Positions 1 to 7,601 of a stretch of DNA of 64,000 nucleotides are shown in pieces. The stretch is from an uncultured Campylobacter sp. GTDB lineage: Bacteria; Campylobacterota; Campylobacteria; Campylobacterales; Campylobacteraceae. The notes under the pieces are model-generated. The model worked only from the letters and a program-made list of their open reading frames with translations, did no database searches and had not been told where the DNA came from. A program made the position numbers and the translations under genes. Position 1 is the first letter of the stretch. Each line of letters starts with the position of its first letter. The stretch covers positions 62,001-126,000 of the forward strand of contig NZ_CALKZP010000028.1 of the NCBI RefSeq assembly GCF_938002845.1, written 5' to 3'.

Positions 1-1192
1 GTACGACCAGATTTAGATTGCTCGCTTTAAGCTTAAGATCGCTTAAATTTCCGTTCGCATTCAGGTTGCCGCCCATCGCGTTTAGATTTAAGCTTAGATT
101 TTTAAGCTCATTTTGCGCTAAAGCCGCGCTAAGCTCGCCGTTTGCCTTGCCTTGCAGCTTCACCCCCAGGACGTTTTGCAGCGCGGCTAGATCGTTTGCG
201 TTTAGCTTCGCGGACAGCTCGCCGTTTTTGTTTTTAAGATCGTATTTAGCCTTCGCATCCGCTTTAAGCGCGTCTTTAAACGCCGAAATTTGCGAGTTTA
301 AAAGCTCAAGCGTAGAAAAATCGGTCTTTAAATTTCCGTTTGCTTTAACGTCGCCAGAAATTTTGCGCCCGATAAGGCTTTCGAGTTTCGCTAAATCGGG
401 CAAATTTAGATTAAAATCGGAATTTAAAGTTTTGTTTTTCAGATCAAATTCCGATTTTTCGGCGCTGATCTTGCCCAGCGTCGAATCGATCTTGCTTGCT
501 GCTCGCAGGACGTCATTTTGCGCCGTGATGTCCGAGTTTAACGTGATCTGCACGCCCTTTGGGATGGAGATATTCATATCTTTAAACGCAGATTCGTTTA
601 GGATCAAATTTGAGCTTTTGATGCTTGCGTTGCCCTCTGCGCCGCTACCACCGGCTTTGATATCCGAGAGCACGTCGATATTTCCTTTGGCGTATATCGG
701 TAGCGAAGCCACGGCAAGGGCTTTTTCGACGTTTAGAGCTTTAGCGTCGATTTGTAGATCAAGCGGACTAAGGTCTTTTAAATTTGCTAAAAATTTTACG
801 TTGCTATCAAAAATCCGCCCGCTGCCGTTGATGCCGAATTTGCTAAGATCGCCTAAAATTTGCCCTTTAAGGCTTAGCTCTTCGTCCATTTTTATGCCGA
901 GCTTGGCTAGATCGTGCGCGTTTGCGTCGTAGCTAAGATCGAAGGAGCGCGCAAAAAGCGAGTATTTGCCCTTTACGTTTACGCTCGCAGCATCATTTAC
1001 GTTGGCGCTAATATCCAAATCGCCGAAATTTAGATCGAATTTATCGAGCTTCACGTCAAGGCCGCTTTTTTCTTTGATCAAATTTTCTATGTAAGGCTTG
1101 GTGAGATTGTTGCCAAAATCGCTGAAAAATAGGCAGCCGGCGCCTACGATAAGCAGGATTAAAATTCCTGCGATTATGCCGAAAATTTTCAT
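1..1192 (-). CDS. AsmA-like membrane-anchored protein, 3' part missing
   Basis: The reading frame is open from an ATG at 1192 (minus strand) to the window edge, so the C-terminus is missing; about 397 codons are visible. The protein begins with one hydrophobic segment (MKIFGIIAGILILLIVGAG) and continues as a long polar chain rich in Asn, Leu, Lys, Ser and Asp. Short beta-strand-like units recur, such as LDVKLDKFDLNFGDLDISAN and several copies of the form NANGNL or DLSKFGINGSG. An N-terminal anchor followed by repetitive beta-strands is the architecture of AsmA/DUF748-type proteins, which act at the cell envelope and are linked to lipid transport or outer-membrane assembly. That assignment rests on architecture only. 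It is transcribed divergently from groES, 205 bases away. Confidence 0.6.
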   Translation of the reverse strand, partial: MKIFGIIAGILILLIVGAGCLFFSDFGNNLTKPYIENLIKEKSGLDVKLDKFDLNFGDLDISANVNDAASVNVKGKYSLFARSFDLSYDANAHDLAKLGIKMDEELSLKGQILGDLSKFGINGSGRIFDSNVKFLANLKDLSPLDLQIDAKALNVEKALAVASLPIYAKGNIDVLSDIKAGGSGAEGNASIKSSNLILNESAFKDMNISIPKGVQITLNSDITAQNDVLRAASKIDSTLGKISAEKSEFDLKNKTLNSDFNLNLPDLAKLESLIGRKISGDVKANGNLKTDFSTLELLNSQISAFKDALKADAKAKYDLKNKNGELSAKLNANDLAALQNVLGVKLQGKANGELSAALAQNELKNLSLNLNAMGGNLNANGNLSDLKLKASNLNLVV

Positions 1193-1307
1193 TTCGTCCC
1201 CTTAAAATTTAAAATTTGAAGGTATTATAGCCCTTAAAATTTAACGTTTGAAATCTCAATACTTGAGTTTAAATCACTAAAGTTTTATAAAAATTTTTCA
1301 TAAACTA

Positions 1308-1336
1308 TTGACAAGAATATAAATTTTGCATATAAT
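1308..1336 (+). promoter_or_regulatory. Sigma-70 promoter of groES-groEL
   Basis: TTGACA at 1308-1313 and TATAAT at 1331-1336 are separated by exactly 17 bases, so both hexamers match the consensus. The expected start of transcription, around 1343, falls inside the CIRCE operator. This is the strongest promoter seen in the window. Confidence 0.9.
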
Positions 1337-1337
1337 C

Positions 1338-1364
1338 TTAGCACTCAAACACATTGAGTGCCAA
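1338..1364 (+). promoter_or_regulatory. CIRCE operator (HrcA binding site)
   Basis: TTAGCACTC, nine bases, then GAGTGCCAA. This matches the CIRCE inverted repeat (TTAGCACTC-N9-GAGTGCTAA) except for one base in the right arm. It overlaps the transcription start of groESL, so HrcA would repress groESL by blocking RNA polymerase and heat shock would relieve it. hrcA itself is not in the window. Confidence 0.95.
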
Positions 1365-1397
1365 TTTTAGAAATCACAAATCAAAGAAAGGACTGAA

Positions 1398-1661
1398 ATG
1401 AAATTTCAACCACTTGGCAAGCGCGTTCTAATAGAGCGCGAGGAGGAAACAAAAAAGACCGCTTCGGGCATCATCATCCCAGACAATGCTTCAAAAGAAA
1501 AGCCCTCAACTGGCAAAATCGTAGCCGTCGGCAGCGAATGTGAAGGCGTCAAAAATGGCGATATCGTAGCGTTTGCAAAATACGCAGGTAGCGAGATTAG
1601 CTTAGATGATAAGAAATTTCTTATCTTAAATTTAGAAGATGTTTTAGGCATAATTAAATAA
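1398..1661 (+). CDS. groES: Co-chaperonin GroES
   Basis: This is the 87-residue co-chaperonin that caps GroEL in the cytoplasm. It opens with FQPLGKRVLIEREEE, has a mobile-loop region (KTASGIIIPDNASKEKPSTG, residues about 20-39) and ends in the typical VLGIIK, so it is full length for the family. An AAAGGACTG ribosome site precedes the ATG. It is the first gene of the CIRCE-controlled operon and lies 12 bases before groEL. Confidence 0.98.
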   Translation: MKFQPLGKRVLIEREEETKKTASGIIIPDNASKEKPSTGKIVAVGSECEGVKNGDIVAFAKYAGSEISLDDKKFLILNLEDVLGIIK

Positions 1662-1673
1662 AAAGGATTGAAA

Positions 1674-3311
1674 ATGGCAAAAGAGATTATTTTTTCAGAC
1701 GACGCAAGAAACAAGCTTTACGCGGGCGTTAGGAAGCTAAACGACGCTGTAAAAGTTACGATGGGACCTCGCGGTCGCAATGTCTTAATCCAAAAGAGCT
1801 TCGGTGCTCCGGCGATCACAAAAGACGGCGTAACCGTAGCTAAAGAGATCGAGCTAAAAGACACGCTAGAGAATATGGGCGCTTCTTTGGTGCGCGAAGT
1901 AGCGAGTAAAACCAACGATCAAGCAGGCGACGGCACTACGACTGCGACCGTGCTAGCTCACGCGATCTTTAAAGAGGGCCTACGCAACGTAACTGCGGGC
2001 GCAAATCCGATCGAAGTTAAGCGTGGTATGGATAAATTTAGCGCTGCGGTTATTGAGGAGCTAAAAAAATCCTCTAAAAAAGTAAGTGGCAAAAAAGAGA
2101 TCGCTCAGGTCGCTACGATCTCTGCCAATAACGACAGCGCGGTGGGCGATCTGATCGCAGACGCTATGGAAAGAGTCGGCAAGGACGGCGTTATCACGGT
2201 AGAAGAGGCAAAATCTATTAACGATGAGTTAAACGTAGTCGAGGGAATGCAGTTTGACCGCGGCTATCTAAGCCCATATTTCATTACAAATGCCGAGAAG
2301 ATGCTAGTCGAACTAGGCTCGCCGCTAGTTTTGCTATTCGATAAGAAAATTACAAATTTAAAAGACCTATTACCAGTTTTGGAGCAGGTTCAAAAAAGCG
2401 GCAAACCCCTTCTAATCATCGCCGAGGATATCGAGGGCGAGGCGCTTGCGACCTTGGTCGTAAATAAACTTCGCGGCGTGTTAAACATCTCTGCGGTCAA
2501 AGCCCCAGGATTTGGCGATCGCAGAAAGGCGATGCTTGAAGATATCGCGATTTTAACGGGCGGCACCGTCATCAGCGAGGAGCTTGGCAGAACGCTAGAA
2601 AGCGCTTCTATGGCTGATCTCGGACAAGCCGAGCGTATCGTGATCGACAAAGATAACACCACTATCGTAGGCGGCGCGGGCAAGAAAAAAGATATCGACG
2701 CGCGCGTTTCGCAGATCAAAGCTCAAATCGCCGAAACTACGAGCGATTACGACAAAGAGAAGCTTCAAGAGCGCATGGCTAAGCTTAGCGGCGGCGTTGC
2801 GGTCATCAAAGTGGGCGCTGCGACCGAAACCGAGATGAAAGAGAAAAAAGATCGCGTGGACGACGCCCTAAACGCAACCAAAGCAGCCGTAGACGAGGGT
2901 ATCGTAATCGGCGGCGGCGCTGCGCTAATCAGAGCTGGACTTAGCGTAAAACTAGCTCTAAGCGGCGATGAGCTTATCGGTGCGGACATCGTTAAGCGCG
3001 CGCTTTTCGCTCCACTTCGCCAGATCGCAGAGAATGCGGGATTTGACGCGGGTGTCGTAGCAAATAAGGTCGAGCAGGGCTCAGACAAAAAATTTGGCTT
3101 CAACGCCGCAAACGGCGAGTATGTCAATATGTTTGAAGCAGGTATCATCGATCCGGTCAAAGTCGAGCGCATAGCGCTTCAAAATGCGGTCTCCGTCGCA
3201 AGCCTGCTTCTAACGACCGAAGCGACCGTCAGCGAGATTAAAGAGGAGAAACCTGCAATGCCTCCAATGCCTGATATGGGCGGAATGGGTGGCATGGGCG
3301 GAATGATGTAG
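1674..3311 (+). CDS. groEL: Chaperonin GroEL
   Basis: This is the 60-kDa chaperonin (545 residues) that forms the double-ring ATP-driven folding chamber in the cytoplasm. Visible family marks are MAKEIIFSDDARNKL at the start, the nucleotide-binding GPRGRNV and GDGTTTATVLA segments, and a Gly/Met-rich tail ending in GGMGGMGGMM. An in-frame TTG at 1668 would add two residues, but the ATG at 1674 is preceded by AAAAGGATTG and gives the canonical MAKE start. It is co-transcribed with groES under HrcA/CIRCE control. A GC-rich hairpin follows the stop codon. Confidence 0.98.
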   Translation: MAKEIIFSDDARNKLYAGVRKLNDAVKVTMGPRGRNVLIQKSFGAPAITKDGVTVAKEIELKDTLENMGASLVREVASKTNDQAGDGTTTATVLAHAIFKEGLRNVTAGANPIEVKRGMDKFSAAVIEELKKSSKKVSGKKEIAQVATISANNDSAVGDLIADAMERVGKDGVITVEEAKSINDELNVVEGMQFDRGYLSPYFITNAEKMLVELGSPLVLLFDKKITNLKDLLPVLEQVQKSGKPLLIIAEDIEGEALATLVVNKLRGVLNISAVKAPGFGDRRKAMLEDIAILTGGTVISEELGRTLESASMADLGQAERIVIDKDNTTIVGGAGKKKDIDARVSQIKAQIAETTSDYDKEKLQERMAKLSGGVAVIKVGAATETEMKEKKDRVDDALNATKAAVDEGIVIGGGAALIRAGLSVKLALSGDELIGADIVKRALFAPLRQIAENAGFDAGVVANKVEQGSDKKFGFNAANGEYVNMFEAGIIDPVKVERIALQNAVSVASLLLTTEATVSEIKEEKPAMPPMPDMGGMGGMGGMM

Positions 3312-3314
3312 TCC

Positions 3315-3377
3315 CATAGGAGCGTCATTCGGCGCTCCTATGCCATTACAACGGCGCTGTGAGATTTTGCAGCGCCG
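3315..3377 (+). terminator. Two consecutive hairpins after groEL
   Basis: A 10-bp stem (CATAGGAGCG, 3315-3324, with its complement at 3333-3342) starts three bases after the groEL stop codon. An 8-bp stem (CGGCGCTG, 3352-3359, with 3370-3377) follows. Neither is followed by a clear T tract, so this is either a weak or factor-assisted terminator or a structure that stabilises the mRNA 3' end. Confidence 0.5.
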
Positions 3378-3906
3378 CGAAATGCTTTATGCGCGGCGAT
3401 GCTTTTGCTGTGCGCCGTAAAATGCGATGTGCCGCGTTTTGGATATGTCTAAGGCGCGGCGATTTATTATGAATTAGCGATTAAGTGGTGTGATTTTTAG
3501 TCACTGCATGATCTCGCAAATTTCGTATCTCGCCGCAAATTTGCGGTCTTGCTGCATTATCCTTTAAAATTAAAAATTTTATCTGAGCTTGCTTTTTACC
3601 TTAAATTCTGACTTGCCGCTCAAAATCTAAGCGCAGAATTCTAAAACTTTAAAATTTTTCAGCTCTCCTTCTTAAACGCTTACAAGATAAAATTTTGCTG
3701 TGGCGTCATATTTTTAATGTGATAAAATTCTATTGCCAAACAGAATCCTAGCTGTGGAATTTTTACAGCTTAGCCTTTATCAATGTTTTTATTTGGCGAT
3801 ACGGCTTGGAATTAGAGCTGAAATTTCATAGCCTCACTCATTAAATTTAACGCGGCTTAATCTAAGCTTTGCTAAATTTCGCCTAAAATCCATGGAAAGG
3901 AAAACG
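3378..3906. other. Intergenic stretch, no gene seen
   Basis: This stretch of about 530 bases lies between groEL and the next gene. It holds scattered AAATTT-type runs and short, much-interrupted frames in all directions. I see no tRNA-like fold, no convincing small gene and no obvious promoter apart from general A/T richness. Confidence 0.6.
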
Positions 3907-4971
3907 ATGAAAAATTTAGCTCGTATTTTTTTAATTGCGTTCATTTTGGCGAGTTTTTCTAGCGCTTTTGCCGCTCAGCAAAGCCATAAATCGCCCGCCG
4001 CGTTGCAAAACCATAAATATAAAATTTCATCTCAGAATTTACGAGCCAAAGATCATTCGAGCAAAAATATAGCGGCAAGATCCTCTGCCGAGCCGCATGC
4101 TAAAAAATCTGCAAATGCTAAAAGCCTTTCAAAATCCAAGCTCACAAAAAATACGCGTGCGTCTAGGAAATCCGCTAAAAATTTCACGCGAAAAAGTGCG
4201 AAAAATTTTACTAAAAATCCCGGGCAAAATTTCGCATCGCATTCTGCGAGAAATAAAGCATCTAGGCGCCCGACTAATCAATCAAGCAGCCAGAATGAAG
4301 CTAGCAAGAGTCTAGTTGCGACGCTGATGCGTTTGCCAAAGACCCGCATCTATGAGGACGAGGCGCCAAGCGCTCGCGATACGGAGCAAACTTACAGAGG
4401 CGCAGATATGCGGAGAAGCGTAAGCGCGCAAACTCACGGAGGCGCGGATGAGCAGACCGGCAAAACCGTAGACGCACAAGCTCGAAAATTAACGACGACT
4501 CGAATTGCACAGCCGCAAGCTCGCTACGGCTATAGTGCAACTCGTTCTGGCGCTATGGGGCATACAGCTGCATCTCATTCGAGCGCCACGAAGTATACGG
4601 CTCGTAAAAATGCCCGCGCGCCCTATCTTCCCACATCTGCTCGCTCTAGCCGTGCGATAGGGCGCTCTGGCGGTAGCGCGCTTGGTAGGATGCCGTCGCC
4701 AAAGCGGGGTAATGCGTTAGGACAAGGTGCTGCGATGCGTTATGATGAGCGTTGGGCGAAGCCCGCTCCACAGCCTTATGAGCCTGCGCCTGAGACTGAG
4801 AAAAAGCACGGGCTAATATTTTCGTCGCAGTGGGGCCCCGCCGCGACGAAAAGCAAGTGGCAGCAGCACGAAGCCCCGACGGATGATGCTTCGTCGCGCA
4901 ATGAGTCGGTGATGGATATGCTGCAGGACAAGATGAGCAGGGTCAAGGTGAATATGGAGCTAGTGCGCTAG
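3907..4971 (+). CDS. Secreted low-complexity basic protein, function unknown
   Basis: This is a 354-residue protein with a clear Sec signal peptide (MKNLARIFLIAFILASFSSAFA, cut near residue 22). The rest is low complexity and rich in Ser, Ala, Lys, Arg and Gln, with near-repeated units such as KSAKNFTRKSAKNFTKNPGQ at about residues 90-110 and ARSSRAIGRSGGSALGR further on. The C-terminal 60 residues look more ordered (GLIFSSQWGPAATKS, then MDMLQDKMSRVKVNMELVR). The start at 3907 is preferred over an in-frame ATG at 3892, because AAGGAAAACG just before 3907 is a good ribosome site and the signal peptide begins there. It stands alone between long gaps. I recognise no family; a periplasmic or surface polycation is possible. 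Confidence 0.6.
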   Translation: MKNLARIFLIAFILASFSSAFAAQQSHKSPAALQNHKYKISSQNLRAKDHSSKNIAARSSAEPHAKKSANAKSLSKSKLTKNTRASRKSAKNFTRKSAKNFTKNPGQNFASHSARNKASRRPTNQSSSQNEASKSLVATLMRLPKTRIYEDEAPSARDTEQTYRGADMRRSVSAQTHGGADEQTGKTVDAQARKLTTTRIAQPQARYGYSATRSGAMGHTAASHSSATKYTARKNARAPYLPTSARSSRAIGRSGGSALGRMPSPKRGNALGQGAAMRYDERWAKPAPQPYEPAPETEKKHGLIFSSQWGPAATKSKWQQHEAPTDDASSRNESVMDMLQDKMSRVKVNMELVR

Positions 4972-4992
4972 CCTAGGCGGCACGCTAGCGCA
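4964..4992 (+). terminator. Hairpin overlapping the stop codon of the basic secreted protein gene
   Basis: A 9-bp stem (TGCGCTAGC at 4964-4972, complement at 4984-4992) with an 11-base loop is followed by AATTTATAT. The left arm contains the stop codon. The position and the A/T-rich downstream flank fit a simple terminator. Confidence 0.5.
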
Positions 4993-5602
4993 ATTTATAT
5001 GCATAGGCGGTTTAAATTTTGCTGCCTCTATAAGATCGCGATACTGGCGCGGTGTGCTAAACACGAACGGCTGACGTTTTTTCGGCTTTGCCGCCGTGCG
5101 AAACAATGCCCTAATGCTGCAATTAAAGATAGAATGTTCATATTTCATCTACTTGCTTTGAATTTCACGGCTGCATGCCGCGCTGCTAGGATAAACCATA
5201 CTGCACTCGTTTTGTGCGAGTGAGCGCTGCGACGATACTGCGGTTAAAATTTCGCGGAAATTTCAAAAGCTTAATTTTGTAATTTTACGTCGCAGGACCT
5301 CGCTTACCTGCCAAGTTTGCGGAATTTTGCTTGGCTACGTGGTTTATTAAATTTCGCTTGCCATAAAATTTTGTATAGTTTTATTTGCTACCGGAATTTT
5401 TAGAATTTTATTAGATGGCGGAATTTTATAGAGCTCTATTCGCTAAAATTTCGCGGCGAAATGAAATTTTTCGTAAGTGCGAAAGCAAAATTTAGTGGGT
5501 AAAATCCTGCAGGCGAAATTCTACGGCGGCTAGCGAGTGCGAATTATTAAATTTTAACCCCGTTTTGAATAAAATAGCGCAAAAAATTCTAAAGGCTTAA
5601 AT
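4993..5602. other. Intergenic stretch, no gene seen
   Basis: This stretch of about 610 bases precedes ispG. Two short opposing frames exist (about 4999-5223 plus and 4960-5148 minus). They have no ribosome site and no recognisable composition, so I do not call them. The second half is dense in AAATTT-type runs. Confidence 0.6.
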
Positions 5603-6670
5603 TTGAAAAATCGCTATCCGACCCGCCAAATCTCCGTCGGCTCCGTCAAAATCGGCGGCGGCGCGCCCATCTCCGTGCAGTCGATGAGCTTTTCTAAAAC
5701 GAAGGACGTGGAGGGCACGCTAGAGCAGATAAACCGCCTGTATTTCGCGGGCTGCGACATCGTGCGCTGCGCCGTGCTCGATAAGGCGGACGCGGATGCG
5801 CTCGCACAGATCAAAAAAAGCTCGCCGCTTCCCATCGTAGCGGACATCCATTTTAATTTTCGCTTGGCGTTGCAGGTCGCGGAGTTTGTCGATGCCATCC
5901 GCATCAATCCCGGCAATATCGGCGGCAAGGAGCGTATTAAAGAGGTCGTGCGCGCATGTAAAGCTCGCAGCCTACCTATCCGCATCGGCGTAAATTTGGG
6001 CTCACTCGAGGAGCAGTTCGAGCAAAAGTACGGCCGCAGCGTGGAGGCGATGGTACAAAGCGCGCTGTATAACGCCGCGCTGCTGCAGGATGAGGACTTT
6101 AGCGACATCGCGATCTCGCTTAAGACCTCCGACGCGCCGAGCACGGTGGCTGCGTATCGCGCGCTGCGCCCGCTGTGCGAGTATCCTTTTCATCTGGGCG
6201 TGACTGAGGCGGGGACGAAATTTCACGCGAGCATCAAGAGCGCGATCGCGCTTGGTACGCTTCTAATGGAGGGGATCGGCGATACGATGCGCGTGAGTAT
6301 CACGGGCGAGCTTGAGGAGGAGATCCGCGTCGCGCGTGCGATCCTGCAGGACGCGGGCGTGCAAAAAAGCGGCGTCAATATCATTTCGTGCCCTACCTGC
6401 GGGCGTTTGCAAAGCGATCTGCTAAGCGCGATCAAAATTGTCGAAGAAAAAACCGCGCATATCAAAACGCCGCTAAATATCAGCGTCATGGGCTGCGTCG
6501 TAAATGCGATCGGCGAGGCGAAGGGCGCGGACGTGGCGATCGCGTTCGGCAACGGGCGCGGCATCGTGATGCGCCACGGCGAGGTGGTCGCTAAACTCGA
6601 TGAGAGCAAGCTTGTGGAGCGGTTTTTGCAAGAGGTCGAGGACGAGGTGCGGGCTCGCGAAGGAGCGTGA
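5603..6670 (+). CDS. ispG: 4-hydroxy-3-methylbut-2-enyl diphosphate synthase
   Basis: IspG (GcpE) carries out the penultimate step of the MEP isoprenoid pathway, reductively opening the cyclic diphosphate MEcPP to HMBPP with a [4Fe-4S] cluster. The 355-residue protein has the N-terminal TIM-barrel signature (RYPTRQISVGSVKIGGGAPI, then QSMSFSKTKDVEGT) and RINPGNIGG. Its C-terminal cluster ligands are in ISCPTCGR and in VMGCVVN, three cysteines as expected. Length is normal for the short bacterial form. The start is TTG at 5603, with AAAGG about eight bases upstream. It is flanked by gaps of 0.6 and 0.9 kb, so it is probably monocistronic. Confidence 0.95.
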   Translation: MKNRYPTRQISVGSVKIGGGAPISVQSMSFSKTKDVEGTLEQINRLYFAGCDIVRCAVLDKADADALAQIKKSSPLPIVADIHFNFRLALQVAEFVDAIRINPGNIGGKERIKEVVRACKARSLPIRIGVNLGSLEEQFEQKYGRSVEAMVQSALYNAALLQDEDFSDIAISLKTSDAPSTVAAYRALRPLCEYPFHLGVTEAGTKFHASIKSAIALGTLLMEGIGDTMRVSITGELEEEIRVARAILQDAGVQKSGVNIISCPTCGRLQSDLLSAIKIVEEKTAHIKTPLNISVMGCVVNAIGEAKGADVAIAFGNGRGIVMRHGEVVAKLDESKLVERFLQEVEDEVRAREGA

Positions 6671-7601
6671 GAGCTGCGGAGCGTCTAGCCGGTTAAAGCG
6701 GTTAAAAGCCGCTACGGCGCGCGGCTCAGCCTCGCGGCTCGGCGTTTCAGCGCGCTGGACTCACTGCGGTTCGTTTAGGCTCATCAATACAGCGTGTCTT
6801 GGCGTAAAATTTTAAAATTTAATTCCGAGGCAGCGCTTTTAAATTTGAGTCTTTGGGAATGCGGCTTGGAATTCCGGATTTAAATTTTAACTCTGGAATT
6901 TTGTTTTTAAATTTTGGGTTTGAAATTTTAACTTTGCAATTCGCCGTGAAATTTTATTTTAAAATTTGAGCCTCGCGATTCGGTGCTAAATTTGCGGCGT
7001 GAAATTTCGATACGTAAAATTTTAAACCATAGAGCTCAGCGGCGTAAAATTTCAAGGCACGGCGCGGGAGTCGGGCCGCATTAAATTTAGCGTGACGGAC
7101 GCACCGTTTGCGAAACAGCGAGCGAGCGTTAAATTTAAATGCCGCGGCATTTGGCTCATTGTTTAAGGCATTTGAAAAATTTCAGATCGCGACGCTCGGT
7201 TTAAGTTTAGAAAGGTTCGCTCGCCGCAGCTCGGGCGCAAAATTTAATGCCCGAGCCGGGGGCGCTAAATTTTAATAGGCGGGCTTAAAATTTTAAAAAA
7301 TTCTAAGCCCTAGCGAAATTTCAAGCTCTATGAAATTTCAAAATTTTAAATCCGCCGCGGCAGCCTTTGGGCGCAGCCTTAAATCGCCGCAGTATATGCG
7401 GCATAAGAGCGTAGCGGCTTAAAATTGCGTGGCTTTTTGAAGCGCGAAATTTTCAAAGCTGCGATAGTTCTAAGGTCTCGCGACGAGCGTTCAAAGCCGC
7501 ATCGCTTTTCAAAAGCGCGTACCGGGGCTGTGGATTAAAATTTACGATTTTATAGAGCTTAAAATTTAGACGCGCAAAAGCGCGCGAAACGAGGGGAAGC
7601 G
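6671..7601. other. Long gene-free stretch upstream of dnaB with AAATTT-type degenerate repeats
   Basis: No supported gene lies in these 931 bases. From about 6810 to 7060 a loose unit of roughly 25-35 bases built around GAAATTTTAA / TTTAAATTTT recurs, alternating with GC-rich patches such as CGGCGTGAAATTTC. Similar words continue to about 7440. I see no DnaA-box cluster and no tRNA-like structure. It could be a decayed gene or simply the genome's usual spacer composition at unusual length. Confidence 0.55.

Noticed and set aside
18..932. Long plus-strand open frame at the window start
   Set aside because: It is the mirror of the minus-strand AsmA-like gene. The translation is Ser/Phe/Ala-rich with no ribosome site, while the opposite strand gives a normal signal-anchor protein.
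4999..5223. Possible 74-codon gene after the basic secreted protein
   Set aside because: No ribosome site, atypical residue use (many Cys and Arg), and a competing minus-strand frame overlaps part of it. No support for coding.
6671..7601. Origin of replication before dnaB
   Set aside because: I found no cluster of DnaA boxes and no dnaA gene. AT-rich words alone are not enough, since all spacers here have them.
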